64,000 nucleotides of DNA, taken from assembly GCF_030269365.1 (NCBI RefSeq), contig NZ_BSTF01000005.1, forward strand, positions 124,001 through 188,000. The letters are read 5' to 3'. Both the position numbers and the translations under genes were made by a program. The stretch comes from Lentzea sp. NBRC 102530. Lineage in GTDB: Bacteria; Actinomycetota; Actinomycetes; Mycobacteriales; Pseudonocardiaceae. The notes under the pieces are model-generated. The model had not been told where the DNA came from and made no database searches. It saw only the letters and a list, made by a program, of their open reading frames with translations. Within the stretch, counting starts at the first letter, position 1. Each line of letters opens with the position of its first letter. Of the stretch, positions 1 through 10,036 are shown in pieces.

Positions 1-2254
<2,254 letters not shown>

Positions 2255-2282
2255 TCTTGTCGGGGGTGCCGAGTACGTTGAA

Positions 2283-2317
2283 ACGCAGGGGTTCCCGATT
2301 CGGGGGTACCCCTGCGT
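2283..2317. terminator. Hairpin terminator between convergent genes
   Basis: Perfect 10-base inverted arms (ACGCAGGGGT at 2283-2292, ACCCCTGCGT at 2308-2317) enclose a 15-base loop that contains a smaller CCCG/CGGG stem. It lies between the stops of the + gene ending at 2254 and the - gene ending at 2333, so it can serve both. There is no clear T-tract, which is common in high-GC actinomycetes. Confidence 0.7.
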
Positions 2318-2332
2318 CAGCACGCGCAGGGG

Positions 2333-3538
2333 TCAGCCGGCGAGCACCGCGGTGATCAGGTCTGCGGCCAGGTCTCCCTTCTGCACCACCAGAACCTCCT
2401 CCAGCCCCAGCCACTCCGCCATGTGCTGCAACTCCGCGGCGAGCTCCGTCGCCACCCGAGCCCGGTTCACCCCGGGCTCCGCCCACGCCGACTGCACCCG
2501 CAGCACCCCGGCCGCGCGGTCCGCCTTGATGTCCACGCGGCCCACCAGCTGACCGTCCAGCAGGAACGGAAACACGTAGTACCCGTGCACCCGCTTGGGC
2601 TCGGGGACGTAGATCTCGATGCGGTAGCGGAAGCCGAAGATCCGTTCGGTGCGGGCCCGCTCCCAGATCAGCGGGTCGAACGGGCACAGCAACGCGCGCC
2701 CGGTCACTCGCCGGGGTGCCCGGGCCTCGACGTGGCGGTAGCCCACGGCCTTCCAGCCCTCCACGGCCACCGGCTCCAGCACGCCGTCCGACACGAGCGA
2801 GGCCACGGCGGCCTGGGAGCGGCGCGGGTCCAGGCGGTAGTAGTCGCGCAGGTCCGGTTCGGTGGCGACGCCGAGGGCCACGGCGGAGCGGAGCACCAGT
2901 TCGCGGGCGCCGGAGTCCGGGGTCCACCGCTGGGCCAGGACGTCGGCCGGGATCACCCGCTCGGTGAGGTCGTAGAGGCGTTCGAAGGAGCGGCGGGTGC
3001 CCGTGGTCAGGACGCCCACTCCGAAGAGGACCTCGCAGACCCGCTTCACCTCGGACCAGTCCCACCACGGGCCCTTGGCGCGGCCCGAGTCGCCCAGGAG
3101 GGCCTTTTCCAGGGCTCCGGCGCCGACGGGGCCCAGTTCCTTCACCGCGGCCAGCACTTCGTCGACGAGCTGGGGGGAGCGGTCGACGAGGGTCTGGTAG
3201 TTCTGCCACCAGCCCCGCTTCTTGGCTCCCGAGTGGAACAGCGGCCAGTCGGCGACGGGGACCAGGGAGGCCTCGTGCGCCCAGGTCTCCACGAGCATGC
3301 GCGGTTTGCGGGCCGTGTGGGTCCAGGCGGCCTCGTCCAGCAGCGACGGGGCGTAGGAGCCCAGGCGGGAGAACAGCGGCATGTAGTGCGCGCGCACGGC
3401 CACGTTCACCGAGTCGATCTGCAGGAGCTGCACGCGGGACAGCACTCGTTGCAGGTGCCTGCGGGTCGCGGCGGAGGGCCTCGGGTCGGTGAAGCCCTGG
3501 GCGCCCAGCGCGATTCGACGGGCCACGTCCGCACTCAT
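2333..3538 (-). CDS. Winged-helix, YcaQ-like DNA glycosylase family protein
   Basis: The 401-residue product matches the winged-helix 'crosslink repair DNA glycosylase YcaQ' family. Its N-terminus carries the LQxDSVNV segment, followed by a WxHEASLVP-type motif in which the EAS acidic residue is conserved, and a C-terminal region with DPLIWER and the Y.F.YRIEIYVP strand. Family members such as E. coli YcaQ/YcaP and Streptomyces AlkZ unhook interstrand crosslinks or alkylated bases, or give self-resistance to DNA-damaging natural products. The ATG at 3538 begins MSADVARRIA; the frame runs open further upstream but lacks homologous-looking sequence. It is divergent from the acetyltransferase at 3609. 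Confidence 0.85.
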   Translation of the reverse strand: MSADVARRIALGAQGFTDPRPSAATRRHLQRVLSRVQLLQIDSVNVAVRAHYMPLFSRLGSYAPSLLDEAAWTHTARKPRMLVETWAHEASLVPVADWPLFHSGAKKRGWWQNYQTLVDRSPQLVDEVLAAVKELGPVGAGALEKALLGDSGRAKGPWWDWSEVKRVCEVLFGVGVLTTGTRRSFERLYDLTERVIPADVLAQRWTPDSGARELVLRSAVALGVATEPDLRDYYRLDPRRSQAAVASLVSDGVLEPVAVEGWKAVGYRHVEARAPRRVTGRALLCPFDPLIWERARTERIFGFRYRIEIYVPEPKRVHGYYVFPFLLDGQLVGRVDIKADRAAGVLRVQSAWAEPGVNRARVATELAAELQHMAEWLGLEEVLVVQKGDLAADLITAVLAG

Positions 3539-3596
3539 CGTCTGCACGTCGACGATGCTGCCACGCACCCCTGACAATTCTCGGACGAGGCGTCGA

Positions 3597-3602
3597 TAAG
3601 CT
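3597..3602 (+). promoter_or_regulatory. -10 element (leaderless) of acetyltransferase gene
   Basis: TAAGCT fits the actinobacterial TANNNT -10 consensus and ends six bases before the ATG at 3609. No Shine-Dalgarno sequence lies between, so transcription would start at or next to the start codon. Confidence 0.45.
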
Positions 3603-3608
3603 GCGTTT

Positions 3609-4151
3609 ATGGCCGACGCCGGCGTCCAGATCGCCACCGCTGCTGACCTCCAGGAGATCGTCCGCATCCATCGGGAGACTTGGCGGCTCGCGTACGCCGA
3701 GCTGCTGCCGAAGGAAGTGCTGGACACGCTCGACGCCGACGAGGCCTGGTCCCTCGCCGTCCACAGCGGAGCCGTGCTCAAGGCGACCGAGGGGGAGTGG
3801 ACGGTCGGGTTCGCCGTGGCCAGCAAGGCACCGGAAGAAGAGGTCGCCAACGCCGACGGCAGCCTCCCCGCGGACGCGGAGACGACGGCGCTCGTCAGCG
3901 TGCTCGTCGAACCGCGGTGGGGACGCAGGGGACACGGCACGAGGCTCGTCGCCGAGGCCGGCAAACGGCTCGAGGCCACGGGTGCCTCCAGGGGCATCGC
4001 GTGGATCCCTGAGGCCGACAAGGCGTCGAAGAGCTTCTACGAACGACTGGGCTGGACGGGGGACGGCACGGTGCGCACGTTGGACGCAGGCGGGCGTCCG
4101 TTGCGCGAAATCCGGATGTCCGGAGAACTCGCCGTCCGACTCGACCTCTGA
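3609..4151 (+). CDS. GNAT family N-acetyltransferase
   Basis: The 180-residue protein is a complete GNAT fold. It has the N-terminal helix with IHRETWRLAYAELLP, a beta-strand core, the VLVEPRWGRRGHGTRLV acetyl-CoA loop (Q/RxxGxG/A type) near residues 100-116, and the C-terminal FYERLGW signature. It transfers an acetyl group from acetyl-CoA to an amine; the substrate is not predictable. The ATG has no Shine-Dalgarno and appears leaderless. The next gene starts just after its stop. Confidence 0.9.
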   Translation: MADAGVQIATAADLQEIVRIHRETWRLAYAELLPKEVLDTLDADEAWSLAVHSGAVLKATEGEWTVGFAVASKAPEEEVANADGSLPADAETTALVSVLVEPRWGRRGHGTRLVAEAGKRLEATGASRGIAWIPEADKASKSFYERLGWTGDGTVRTLDAGGRPLREIRMSGELAVRLDL

Positions 4152-4159
4152 GATGTGTG

Positions 4160-4165
4160 TAGCCT
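4160..4165 (+). promoter_or_regulatory. -10 element (leaderless) that fixes the GTG start at 4173
   Basis: TAGCCT ends seven bases before GTG 4173. An in-frame ATG at 4155 lies upstream of this hexamer, so a leaderless transcript would favour the GTG as the true start. Confidence 0.4.
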
Positions 4166-4172
4166 CGGCCGG

Positions 4173-4679
4173 GTGCTCGCCTTGGTTGGCCTCACCTTCG
4201 GGGTCGCGCTCGGCTCAGCGATAGTCCCTCTGATCAGCATCGAGATGTTCGTGCTGGGACTTTGTGCGCGCTGGCCGGACACATCGTTCTGGATCGTCGG
4301 CCTCTCGGTCGCGGTCGGCCAGGTGCTGGGCAAGCTGCTGTACTTCTACGCCGCGCGCGGTGACATCCACCTGCCGAAGTTCCTGCACCGCAAGAAGAGC
4401 GACAAGCCGTCCAAGCTCAGCAGGTGGTTCGGGCCGGGCACGCGCCTGCACCGCTGGGGCGAGTGGGTGCACGTGAAGTGCCGGGCGCACCCGAACTGGA
4501 TGGCCGGCACCCACGGGGTGAGCGCGCTGGTCGGGGTGCCGCCGTTCATGGCGACGAGCGTGCTCGCCGGGCTGGCCGGCATGTCCACCTTGATGTTCGT
4601 GGCCACCGGCATGGTCGGGCGCTTCGCGAGGTTCAGCTTCCTCGCGGCCTCGCCGGCCATCGTGATGGCCTGGCTCTAG
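4173..4679 (+). CDS. Membrane protein of the DedA/VTT-like small transporter type
   Basis: About 168 residues with four or five hydrophobic helices. A re-entrant-looking N-terminal segment (ALGSAIVPLISIEMFVLG) and a C-terminal segment with VGVPPFMATSVLAGLAGM and GRFARF resemble the YqaA/DedA (VTT) family of lipid-flippase or exporter-like proteins. A basic cytosolic loop (HRKKSDKPSK) separates the halves. GTG 4173 is chosen because of the -10 hexamer; ATG 4155 is the in-frame alternative. Function is inferred only at family level. Confidence 0.65.
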   Translation: MLALVGLTFGVALGSAIVPLISIEMFVLGLCARWPDTSFWIVGLSVAVGQVLGKLLYFYAARGDIHLPKFLHRKKSDKPSKLSRWFGPGTRLHRWGEWVHVKCRAHPNWMAGTHGVSALVGVPPFMATSVLAGLAGMSTLMFVATGMVGRFARFSFLAASPAIVMAWL

Positions 4680-4777
4680 TAGTTGAACAGGACCGCCGCG
4701 GTCACGGAGAACGCGATCAGCACAGCGGCGACGGTGACTCGGGCCGACTCAAGCACGGTTCCGACGGTATCGATCAC
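4676..4777 (-). CDS. Possible 33-residue single-helix membrane peptide
   Basis: A GTG-initiated minus-strand frame encodes a 33-residue peptide with a short polar N-terminus and one hydrophobic segment (about residues 10-31, ending LFNY). Its stop overlaps the stop of the membrane protein on the other strand. No strong Shine-Dalgarno is visible. It could be a real small membrane protein or a chance frame. Confidence 0.3.
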   Translation of the reverse strand: MIDTVGTVLESARVTVAAVLIAFSVTAAVLFNY

Positions 4778-4806
4778 GAACCGACGAAAGCCAGGCGCAA
4801 ACGGGT

Positions 4807-4829
4807 GAGAGCCGAATGATCGGGCTCTC
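4807..4829. terminator. Short hairpin between convergent genes
   Basis: GAGAGCC (4807-4813) and GGCTCTC (4823-4829) form a 7-bp stem with a 9-base loop between the + gene ending at 4679 and the - gene ending at 4851. Confidence 0.5.
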
Positions 4830-4850
4830 ATCCGCCTGTTTCGCACCCGA

Positions 4851-5726
4851 TTATTCGAAGGTGAGCACTCCGTCGGGGAGTCCGGGCGCCTCGTAGGAGT
4901 GCCACATCGGACGCCACGACGGCAGCTCCAGCATCCGGCGCATCTCGGCGAACCCGGACAGCCAGCCCATCCACGAGCCGTACGGCGGGTCGGTCACGTC
5001 GAACCCGCTCTGCACGAACGTCAGCCGCGTCCTGCCCTCGGAACCCTTCAGCTGCCAGTCCGCGACCATGCCGTCCTGGAACTCCAGCGCGAAGCGGTTC
5101 TCGTCCAGTGCGACGACCTTCGCCGGGTTCGGCTCGTCCTCGAGGCTGCCCATCGCCCACCGGCCGCCGACGTGCGGCTCGATCGAGCACCGCGCCCCGA
5201 AGTACCGCGCGAACACCTCCTCGTCGGTCAGCGCGTGGATGATCGCCGCCGGCGTGGCCGCGATGTCGACGTCGATCCGCTGCTCCTGCGCCACGAAGTC
5301 GCACAGCGCGAACACGGAGCGGCCCTCGACGTGCTCGACCAGGTTCGCGAGCGACAGCGACCAGAACGTGTGGACGACGCCCGCGCCGCCCTCGTCCTCG
5401 ATCGCCGCGCCCCACTCCGGGTACGGCGACTGCGACGCGTAGATCAGCGTCTCGCCGTCGCGTTCCTCCACACCGAGTTCGACGGTGTACTCGATGTCGC
5501 GCCACAGCCACGTGAAGCGCACCGAAGAAGAAGTCGCGTCCAGCAGCTTGTGCCGACCGCGTTCGACTCCGGGCGTGTAGCGGCCCCAGAACTCGTACAC
5601 GCCCTGCTCGAGGTCCACGTCGGCGTGCTCGGCGAGCCACACGCGCAGTTCGTCCGCGGAAGTCAGCGCCCGGTGGACGCGTGCGGGCGTGGCGGAGGTG
5701 CGGACGCGGACGATTCCGGTGCTCAT
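4851..5726 (-). CDS. SRPBCC (AHSA1-like) protein with two START-like halves
   Basis: The 291-residue product has two consecutive AHSA1/SRPBCC-like halves. The first begins RVRTSATPARVHRALTSADELRVWL and the second begins IDVDIAATPAAIIHALTDEEVFARYFG. The second half ends in WxSYEAPGLP. Such proteins bind hydrophobic ligands and are often paired with an ArsR regulator in actinobacteria, as here: its ATG overlaps the stop of the regulator by four bases (5723-5726). The ligand is unknown. Confidence 0.85.
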   Translation of the reverse strand: MSTGIVRVRTSATPARVHRALTSADELRVWLAEHADVDLEQGVYEFWGRYTPGVERGRHKLLDATSSSVRFTWLWRDIEYTVELGVEERDGETLIYASQSPYPEWGAAIEDEGGAGVVHTFWSLSLANLVEHVEGRSVFALCDFVAQEQRIDVDIAATPAAIIHALTDEEVFARYFGARCSIEPHVGGRWAMGSLEDEPNPAKVVALDENRFALEFQDGMVADWQLKGSEGRTRLTFVQSGFDVTDPPYGSWMGWLSGFAEMRRMLELPSWRPMWHSYEAPGLPDGVLTFE

Positions 5727-6265
5727 CGATCGTCTCCCTTGGGGTAACAGGCGAGCGCGATGCGGAAGGCATCTCCCTCCGCGCCGCCGTATCGGGTGAA
5801 GAGGTCCTGCAACGTCGTCTGCAGCTCGGCGAGGAACCGCGCGCGGTCCTCGGGCGGCACCCGGATCTCGCCGGACACGCCCACGGACGGCAGTTCGGTC
5901 GACCTGTCGAGGGCTGCCACGTCGACCTGGATCTGCTCGGCGAGGTCCACGAGATGCCCCAATGCCAGTTCGTCGCGCGACCCGATCCGGCCGACCAGGC
6001 GTGGCGACAGCCAGTACGAGCGGGCCACGGCCTGGTAGAGGCCCTCCTGGACGCCGCGCACCCTGCGCTCGGAGACCTGGGTGGCCAAACCGGCCTTGAC
6101 CAGCTGTTTCACGTGGTAGTGCACGCGTTGCGGCGTCTGGTCGAGCACCTGGGCGACCTCGGTGCACGAGCGCGGCGCGGCGAGCTGCCGCAGCACCTCC
6201 ACGCGCTGCGGCTTGAGCAGGGTCTCGGCCTGCTCCATCCGATCCAGATAGATCACGTCTCTCAT
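5723..6265 (-). CDS. ArsR-type winged-helix transcriptional regulator
   Basis: The 180-residue protein has an N-terminal winged helix (LKPQRVEVLRQLAAPRSCTE, then VLDQTPQRVHYHVKQL as the recognition helix) followed by a ligand or dimer domain. No metal-binding Cys pair of classical ArsR is seen, so it more likely senses a small molecule. It is the first gene of a two-gene operon with the SRPBCC protein and is divergent from the aldo/keto reductase. Its promoter (TTGACA at 6304-6299, CAAAGT at 6281-6276 on the minus strand) overlaps a palindrome, which fits autoregulation. Confidence 0.9.
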   Translation of the reverse strand: MRDVIYLDRMEQAETLLKPQRVEVLRQLAAPRSCTEVAQVLDQTPQRVHYHVKQLVKAGLATQVSERRVRGVQEGLYQAVARSYWLSPRLVGRIGSRDELALGHLVDLAEQIQVDVAALDRSTELPSVGVSGEIRVPPEDRARFLAELQTTLQDLFTRYGGAEGDAFRIALACYPKGDDR

Positions 6266-6275
6266 CGCAAAAACA

Positions 6276-6304
6276 ACTTTGAACGTTCAAAACTATTTTG
6301 TCAA
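6276..6304 (-). promoter_or_regulatory. Promoter of the ArsR/SRPBCC operon with embedded palindrome
   Basis: On the minus strand a perfect TTGACA (-35, 6304-6299) and CAAAGT (-10, 6281-6276) are spaced by 17 bases. The 14-base perfect palindrome TTTGAACGTTCAAA (6278-6291) covers the -10 and part of the spacer, a good place for an ArsR-type repressor. Confidence 0.6.
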
Positions 6305-6324
6305 TCGAGCCGACAAAAATGGGC

Positions 6325-6346
6325 TGACAGATATTGAAATCTGTCA
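6325..6346. promoter_or_regulatory. Second inverted repeat, candidate operator of aldo/keto reductase
   Basis: TGACAGAT (6325-6332) and ATCTGTCA (6339-6346) are perfect 8-base arms with a 6-base spacer, lying 48 bases before the aldo/keto reductase start. Either the divergent ArsR protein or the downstream TetR protein could bind here. Confidence 0.5.
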
Positions 6347-6393
6347 TCCCAACGGGCATGGTGGAGGGATCGAAGACAACGGAGGGGTTCGAA

Positions 6394-7377
6394 ATGCAGA
6401 AGCGTCAGCTCGGAGCCACCGGCCCGGTCGTGTCCGCCCTCGGCCTGGGCTGCATGGGCATGTCCAACGCCTACGGCCCGGCCGACCGGGACGAGAGCAT
6501 CGCGACCGTGCGCGCCGCCCTCGACGCGGGCGTCACGCTGCTCGACACCGGCGACTTCTACGGCCAGGGCCACAACGAGATGCTCGTCGCCGAGGCCATC
6601 AAGGGCCGCCGAGACGAGGCGCTGCTCAGCGTCAAGTTCGGTGGCATGCGCGACCACGACGGCGCCTTCCTCGGCTTCGACACGCGGCCGATCGCGGTCG
6701 CCAACTCGCTGGCCTACTCGTTGCAGCGGCTCGGCACCGACCACGTCGACATCTACCGGCCCGCCCGGCTCGACCCGAACGTGCCGATCGAGGACACCAT
6801 CGGCGCCATCGCCGAGCAGATCGACAAGGGCCGCGTCCGGCACATCGGCCTCAGCGAGGTCGGCCCGGAGACGATCCGGCGCGCCCACGCGGTGCACCCG
6901 ATCGCCGACCTGCAGATCGAGTACGGCCTGCTCGAACGCAACGTCGAGCGGGAGATCCTGCAGGTCACGCGAGAGCTCGGGATCAGCATCACCGCGTACG
7001 GCGTGCTGTCGCGCGGCCTGATCTCGTCCACTCCGCTCGCGCTCGACGGCGGCGACTACCGCAGCCACACGCCCCGGTTCCAGGGCGACAACCTCAGCAG
7101 CAACGAGGTGCTCGTCGCGAAGCTCCGCGAGATCGCCGCGGACAAGGGCGTCACGGTCGCCCAGCTCGCGATCGCCTGGGTCGCGGGACGCGGTGAGGAC
7201 GTGGTGCCTCTCGTCGGCACGACCAAGCGTGCGAGGCTGGAGGAGGCGATCGGTGCCGTCGGCGTGACGTTCACCGAGCGGGAACTGGACGAGATCGAGG
7301 CCGTTGTGCCAGTCGGGGCCGCCGCGGGAACGCGGTACCCGGCCCAGCAGATGGCGATGCTGGACAGCGAGAGGTGA
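6394..7377 (+). CDS. Aldo/keto reductase
   Basis: A 327-residue TIM-barrel NADPH-dependent oxidoreductase. Visible features are the start MQKRQLGATGPVVSALGLGCMG, the DTGDFYGQGHNE segment with the catalytic Asp and Tyr, and SVKFGG with the catalytic Lys. Where most relatives have a catalytic His (HR.DP), this protein has YRPARLDP, so the usual His of the tetrad is absent; a subset of actinobacterial reductases shares this. The ATG at 6394 follows GGAGGGG, so the in-frame upstream ATG at 6334 is unlikely. The stop overlaps the TetR gene (GTGA). Confidence 0.92.
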   Translation: MQKRQLGATGPVVSALGLGCMGMSNAYGPADRDESIATVRAALDAGVTLLDTGDFYGQGHNEMLVAEAIKGRRDEALLSVKFGGMRDHDGAFLGFDTRPIAVANSLAYSLQRLGTDHVDIYRPARLDPNVPIEDTIGAIAEQIDKGRVRHIGLSEVGPETIRRAHAVHPIADLQIEYGLLERNVEREILQVTRELGISITAYGVLSRGLISSTPLALDGGDYRSHTPRFQGDNLSSNEVLVAKLREIAADKGVTVAQLAIAWVAGRGEDVVPLVGTTKRARLEEAIGAVGVTFTERELDEIEAVVPVGAAAGTRYPAQQMAMLDSER

Positions 7378-7991
7378 GCGACGTGGCGGAGGCGTTGACC
7401 GGCGAGGCGATCCTCGTGGCGACCGAAGAGGTGCTGCGCAGGTACGGCCCGGCCAAGGCGACCGTCGTCGACGTCGCCAAGGCCCTCGGGGTCAGCCACG
7501 GCAGCGTCTACCGCCACTTCCCGACCAAGGCCGCGTTGCGGGAGGCCGTGACGCGGCGCTGGCTCGACGCGATCCACGTGGAGATGGAGTCGGTCCTCGA
7601 CCCGGACGCGACCGCGGGCGACAACCTGAGGGCGTGGCTTCAGCACCTGTTCGACCGCAAGCGGCTTTCGCACTCCGACGAGCCGGAGCTGTTCGCGACT
7701 TACAAAGTGCTGGTCAGCGAGAGCAGCATCATCCCCGACTACCACCTCGGCCACCTGGTGGGGCAGATCGCGCGCATCGTCCAGGCCGGAGTGGATACCC
7801 GTGAGTTCGTGACGGACGACGTGCAGACGACGGCGCAGGCGGTGTGGGACGCGACGCAGGTGTTCCACCACCCGGCGCACGCCCAGGAGTGGGGGAATCC
7901 TCACATTCAGGATGCGTTCGACGCCGTGGTCTCACTGGTCGTCGATGGACTGCGGTACAACCGAATCCCTAGTGCCACAGGCGATGCTTGA
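7374..7991 (+). CDS. TetR family transcriptional regulator
   Basis: A 205-residue protein with an N-terminal TetR helix-turn-helix (AKATVVDVAKALGVSHGSVYRHF) and an all-helical C-terminal ligand domain of the TetR_C type. Translation begins at GTG 7374, overlapping the reductase stop by four bases, so the pair is translationally coupled. It probably controls the reductase operon in response to a substrate-like molecule; the inverted repeats at 6278-6346 are candidate operators. Confidence 0.92.
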   Translation: MSDVAEALTGEAILVATEEVLRRYGPAKATVVDVAKALGVSHGSVYRHFPTKAALREAVTRRWLDAIHVEMESVLDPDATAGDNLRAWLQHLFDRKRLSHSDEPELFATYKVLVSESSIIPDYHLGHLVGQIARIVQAGVDTREFVTDDVQTTAQAVWDATQVFHHPAHAQEWGNPHIQDAFDAVVSLVVDGLRYNRIPSATGDA

Positions 7992-8009
7992 GGGTCACGG
8001 AGGTGAACG

Positions 8010-8504
8010 GTGCCGCCTGACGAGTGGATCGATCTGCTGGGAGCGCCCGAGAGGCGTCCGGACCCGGTTGACTGGGACGCGGTCAAAGCACGGGCCGGCA
8101 CGGCGCTGCCCAGCGACTTCGTGCACCTCGCCGAGGCCTACCCGCCTCTGATCGTGGGCGGTTACGTCCGCATCCTGCACCCGACGGCGCGTGCCGGTTT
8201 CATGAACTGGATGGCGACAGCGCCCAAGATGCTGCGGGCGCTGCGGCGGGCACCCGGCCTGCGGGTGCACCCCGACCGTCCGGGCCTGCTGCCCTGGGGC
8301 ATGACCGTGAACGGCGAGCACTGCCTCTGGTACACGCGGGGTGAGCCGGACGAGTGGACCGTGCTGGTCACGGACATGCGCGAGAAGTGGTCCTACAACG
8401 GCAACTTCTCCAGTTTCATCAGGAAGTTCCTGACGGCGGAGATCCGCTGCCCGCTGTTCCCGGACGACGTCCCCGGCGGCTCCAAGCCGTTCCAGGAGCC
8501 CTAG
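8010..8504 (+). CDS. SMI1/KNR4 (SUKH) domain protein
   Basis: A 164-residue protein of SUKH type. It has the LPSDFVHLAEAYPPLIVGGYVRIL segment, then PGLLPWGMTVNGEHCLWYTRGEPDEWTV, which matches the family's G.tdnGd.lfW core. SUKH proteins are often immunity proteins against polymorphic toxins or general interaction modules. No toxin gene is nearby, so a specific immunity role cannot be assigned. The start is GTG 8010. Confidence 0.8.
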   Translation: MPPDEWIDLLGAPERRPDPVDWDAVKARAGTALPSDFVHLAEAYPPLIVGGYVRILHPTARAGFMNWMATAPKMLRALRRAPGLRVHPDRPGLLPWGMTVNGEHCLWYTRGEPDEWTVLVTDMREKWSYNGNFSSFIRKFLTAEIRCPLFPDDVPGGSKPFQEP

Positions 8505-8532
8505 CCGGGGACGTCTTCTCCCGACCCCCCGG

Positions 8533-9447
8533 TCAGCTTGCGGCGGCGGTCACCAGTGCGTTGCCGCTGCCCGTGCGGCCCGTGACCGTCAGAACGGCGT
8601 CGCCCAGCGGTTCCGGCGAGACGTCGAAGTCGCTGCGGGCGGTGCCGGACGTGGACACCAGGTCGATGCGGGCGAGCGTGCCCTGCCTGATGCCGACGCG
8701 GATGTGGCCGGAGCCCGTGCCGAGCTGCAGTTCCCCGGCCGCGGCGTCGGCGACGGTCAGGTCACCGCTGCCGGTGCGCACCTGGACGTTGCCCTGCACG
8801 GCGCCCAGCCACACGTCACCGGTGCCGGTGATCAGCGTGGACGTGCCGCCGATGGACGACACCTCGACGTCACCGCTGCCCGTCTTGGCCTTCAGCGACG
8901 ACAGCATCGTGCCCAGGCGCACGGTCCCGGCACCCGAGTTCACCTTGGCCTCACCGGTCGCGCGGTCCGCGGACACGCTGCCCGTGCCGGTGTTGAGGTC
9001 CAGCCGGCCCGCACCACCGGTCACGATGACGTCGGCCGCGCCCGTCCGTGACGCCACGTGCGACCCGACGGGTGCCGTCACCACCACCGAGAGCGGCACG
9101 GCACGCAACGGCAGTGCCTTCGACGACTCGATGCGCAAACGGTTGCCCAGCAGTTCGACCCGTGCGTCGCGCACGGCCTCCTCGGGACCGGACGGGGGAG
9201 CGGCCTTCTCGGTGCCGAACTGGCCGCTGACCCAGCTCAGCACGCTCGACAGGCCCTCGGTCCACGAGTTGCCCGCCGCCGGGTCGTGCCGCACCTCGAC
9301 GTGCACGCCCGGCGCGTCGACGAGCTGCACCTGCACCCGGCCGCTGAGCAGCGAGATGTCGATCTCCGCGACACCCGCGAACTCGAAGCTCTGCTGACGC
9401 ACCACGCCGGACGGTTCCGCGGTGGGCTCTGAAGTCGGTTCGGTCAT
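8533..9447 (-). CDS. DUF4097 family beta-repeat protein
   Basis: About 304 residues. The C-terminal two thirds consist of repeated short strands ending in G(T/S)GSG or GTGDV turns (for example NTGTGSV, KTGSGDV, RTGSGDL, GTGSGHI), the beta-helix pattern of DUF4097 'putative adhesin' proteins. There is no signal peptide, so it is cytosolic despite the family nickname. The start MTEPTSEPT at 9447 lies six bases after the stop of the RHH gene, making a two-gene operon. Its role is unknown. Confidence 0.85.
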   Translation of the reverse strand: MTEPTSEPTAEPSGVVRQQSFEFAGVAEIDISLLSGRVQVQLVDAPGVHVEVRHDPAAGNSWTEGLSSVLSWVSGQFGTEKAAPPSGPEEAVRDARVELLGNRLRIESSKALPLRAVPLSVVVTAPVGSHVASRTGAADVIVTGGAGRLDLNTGTGSVSADRATGEAKVNSGAGTVRLGTMLSSLKAKTGSGDVEVSSIGGTSTLITGTGDVWLGAVQGNVQVRTGSGDLTVADAAAGELQLGTGSGHIRVGIRQGTLARIDLVSTSGTARSDFDVSPEPLGDAVLTVTGRTGSGNALVTAAAS

Positions 9448-9452
9448 CCCGT

Positions 9453-9968
9453 TCACCCCTGCACCCATCCGCGGACCCGCGAGCCCGACCCCGTGTTCCC
9501 GCTCCACCCCTGGTGCCGCTGGTGCTTCTGCTTGCCGTGCACCGCGCCGCCCACGGCCTGCTGGATGAACGAGTTCAGCGAGACGCCCTGGGCGGCCGCG
9601 GCGGCCTCGGCCTTCGACTTGAGCTCGTTGATCATGCGCAGCGTGATGCGGCTGATGTCACCCGTGGCGTCACCGGCGCCAAACAGTGGCACCTCCTGAC
9701 GCGGGCCCGGTTCCGGCTCCGGCTCGGCGGATCCGGTGACGACCACCTGGACGTCCCGGCCGGCGAGCCGCACGTCCACGACCTGGCCGTCCAGCGAGGC
9801 GGTGACCTCCGCGGCGAGGTCGGAGAGTGCGTTCATGATCGCCAGTCGCGCGGCTGGCTCGAGCGCTGCGGACAACGCGGCGGCCGTTCGACGGGTGTTC
9901 TCGTCCCCCGCCGACGCGGCCGTCGCCAGGTCCTCGCGCAGTGACGCGATGTACGGCGACAGATCCAT
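9453..9968 (-). CDS. Ribbon-helix-helix (HicB/Arc-like) DNA-binding protein
   Basis: The 171-residue protein ends in an RHH-like module (ISRITLRMINELKSKAEAAAAAQGVSLNSFIQQAV) followed by a basic Gly/His-rich tail. The N-terminal half is helical. Such proteins are often annotated as HicB-type antitoxins, but no toxin is adjacent; a DUF4097 gene follows instead, a recurrent actinobacterial pairing. It is divergent from thyX, and two TGACGTCA palindromes in the shared promoter region could be its operator. Confidence 0.8.
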   Translation of the reverse strand: MDLSPYIASLREDLATAASAGDENTRRTAAALSAALEPAARLAIMNALSDLAAEVTASLDGQVVDVRLAGRDVQVVVTGSAEPEPEPGPRQEVPLFGAGDATGDISRITLRMINELKSKAEAAAAAQGVSLNSFIQQAVGGAVHGKQKHQRHQGWSGNTGSGSRVRGWVQG

Positions 9969-9978
9969 GACACCACTA

Positions 9979-10019
9979 TGACGTCACTTCCGACATCGCG
10001 CAAGGAACTGGTGACGTCA
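9979..10019. promoter_or_regulatory. Paired TGACGTCA palindromes in the RHH/thyX divergent region
   Basis: Perfect 8-base palindromes TGACGTCA occur at 9979-9986 and 10012-10019, 33 bases apart, about three helical turns. A second pair, CCGACAT (9990-9996) and ATGTCGG (10026-10032), is inverted around the same region. The spacing and location fit binding by a dimeric RHH protein. Confidence 0.5.
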
Positions 10020-10023
10020 GGAC

Positions 10024-10029
10024 TAATGT
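10024..10029 (+). promoter_or_regulatory. -10 element (leaderless) of thyX
   Basis: TAATGT ends seven bases before the thyX ATG at 10037, with no Shine-Dalgarno between. It lies directly next to the second TGACGTCA site. Confidence 0.5.
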
Positions 10030-10036
10030 CGGATCC

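Noticed and set aside
9453..9968. Type II toxin-antitoxin locus
   Set aside because: The RHH protein resembles HicB-type antitoxins, but no toxin gene is adjacent; the partner is a DUF4097 protein.
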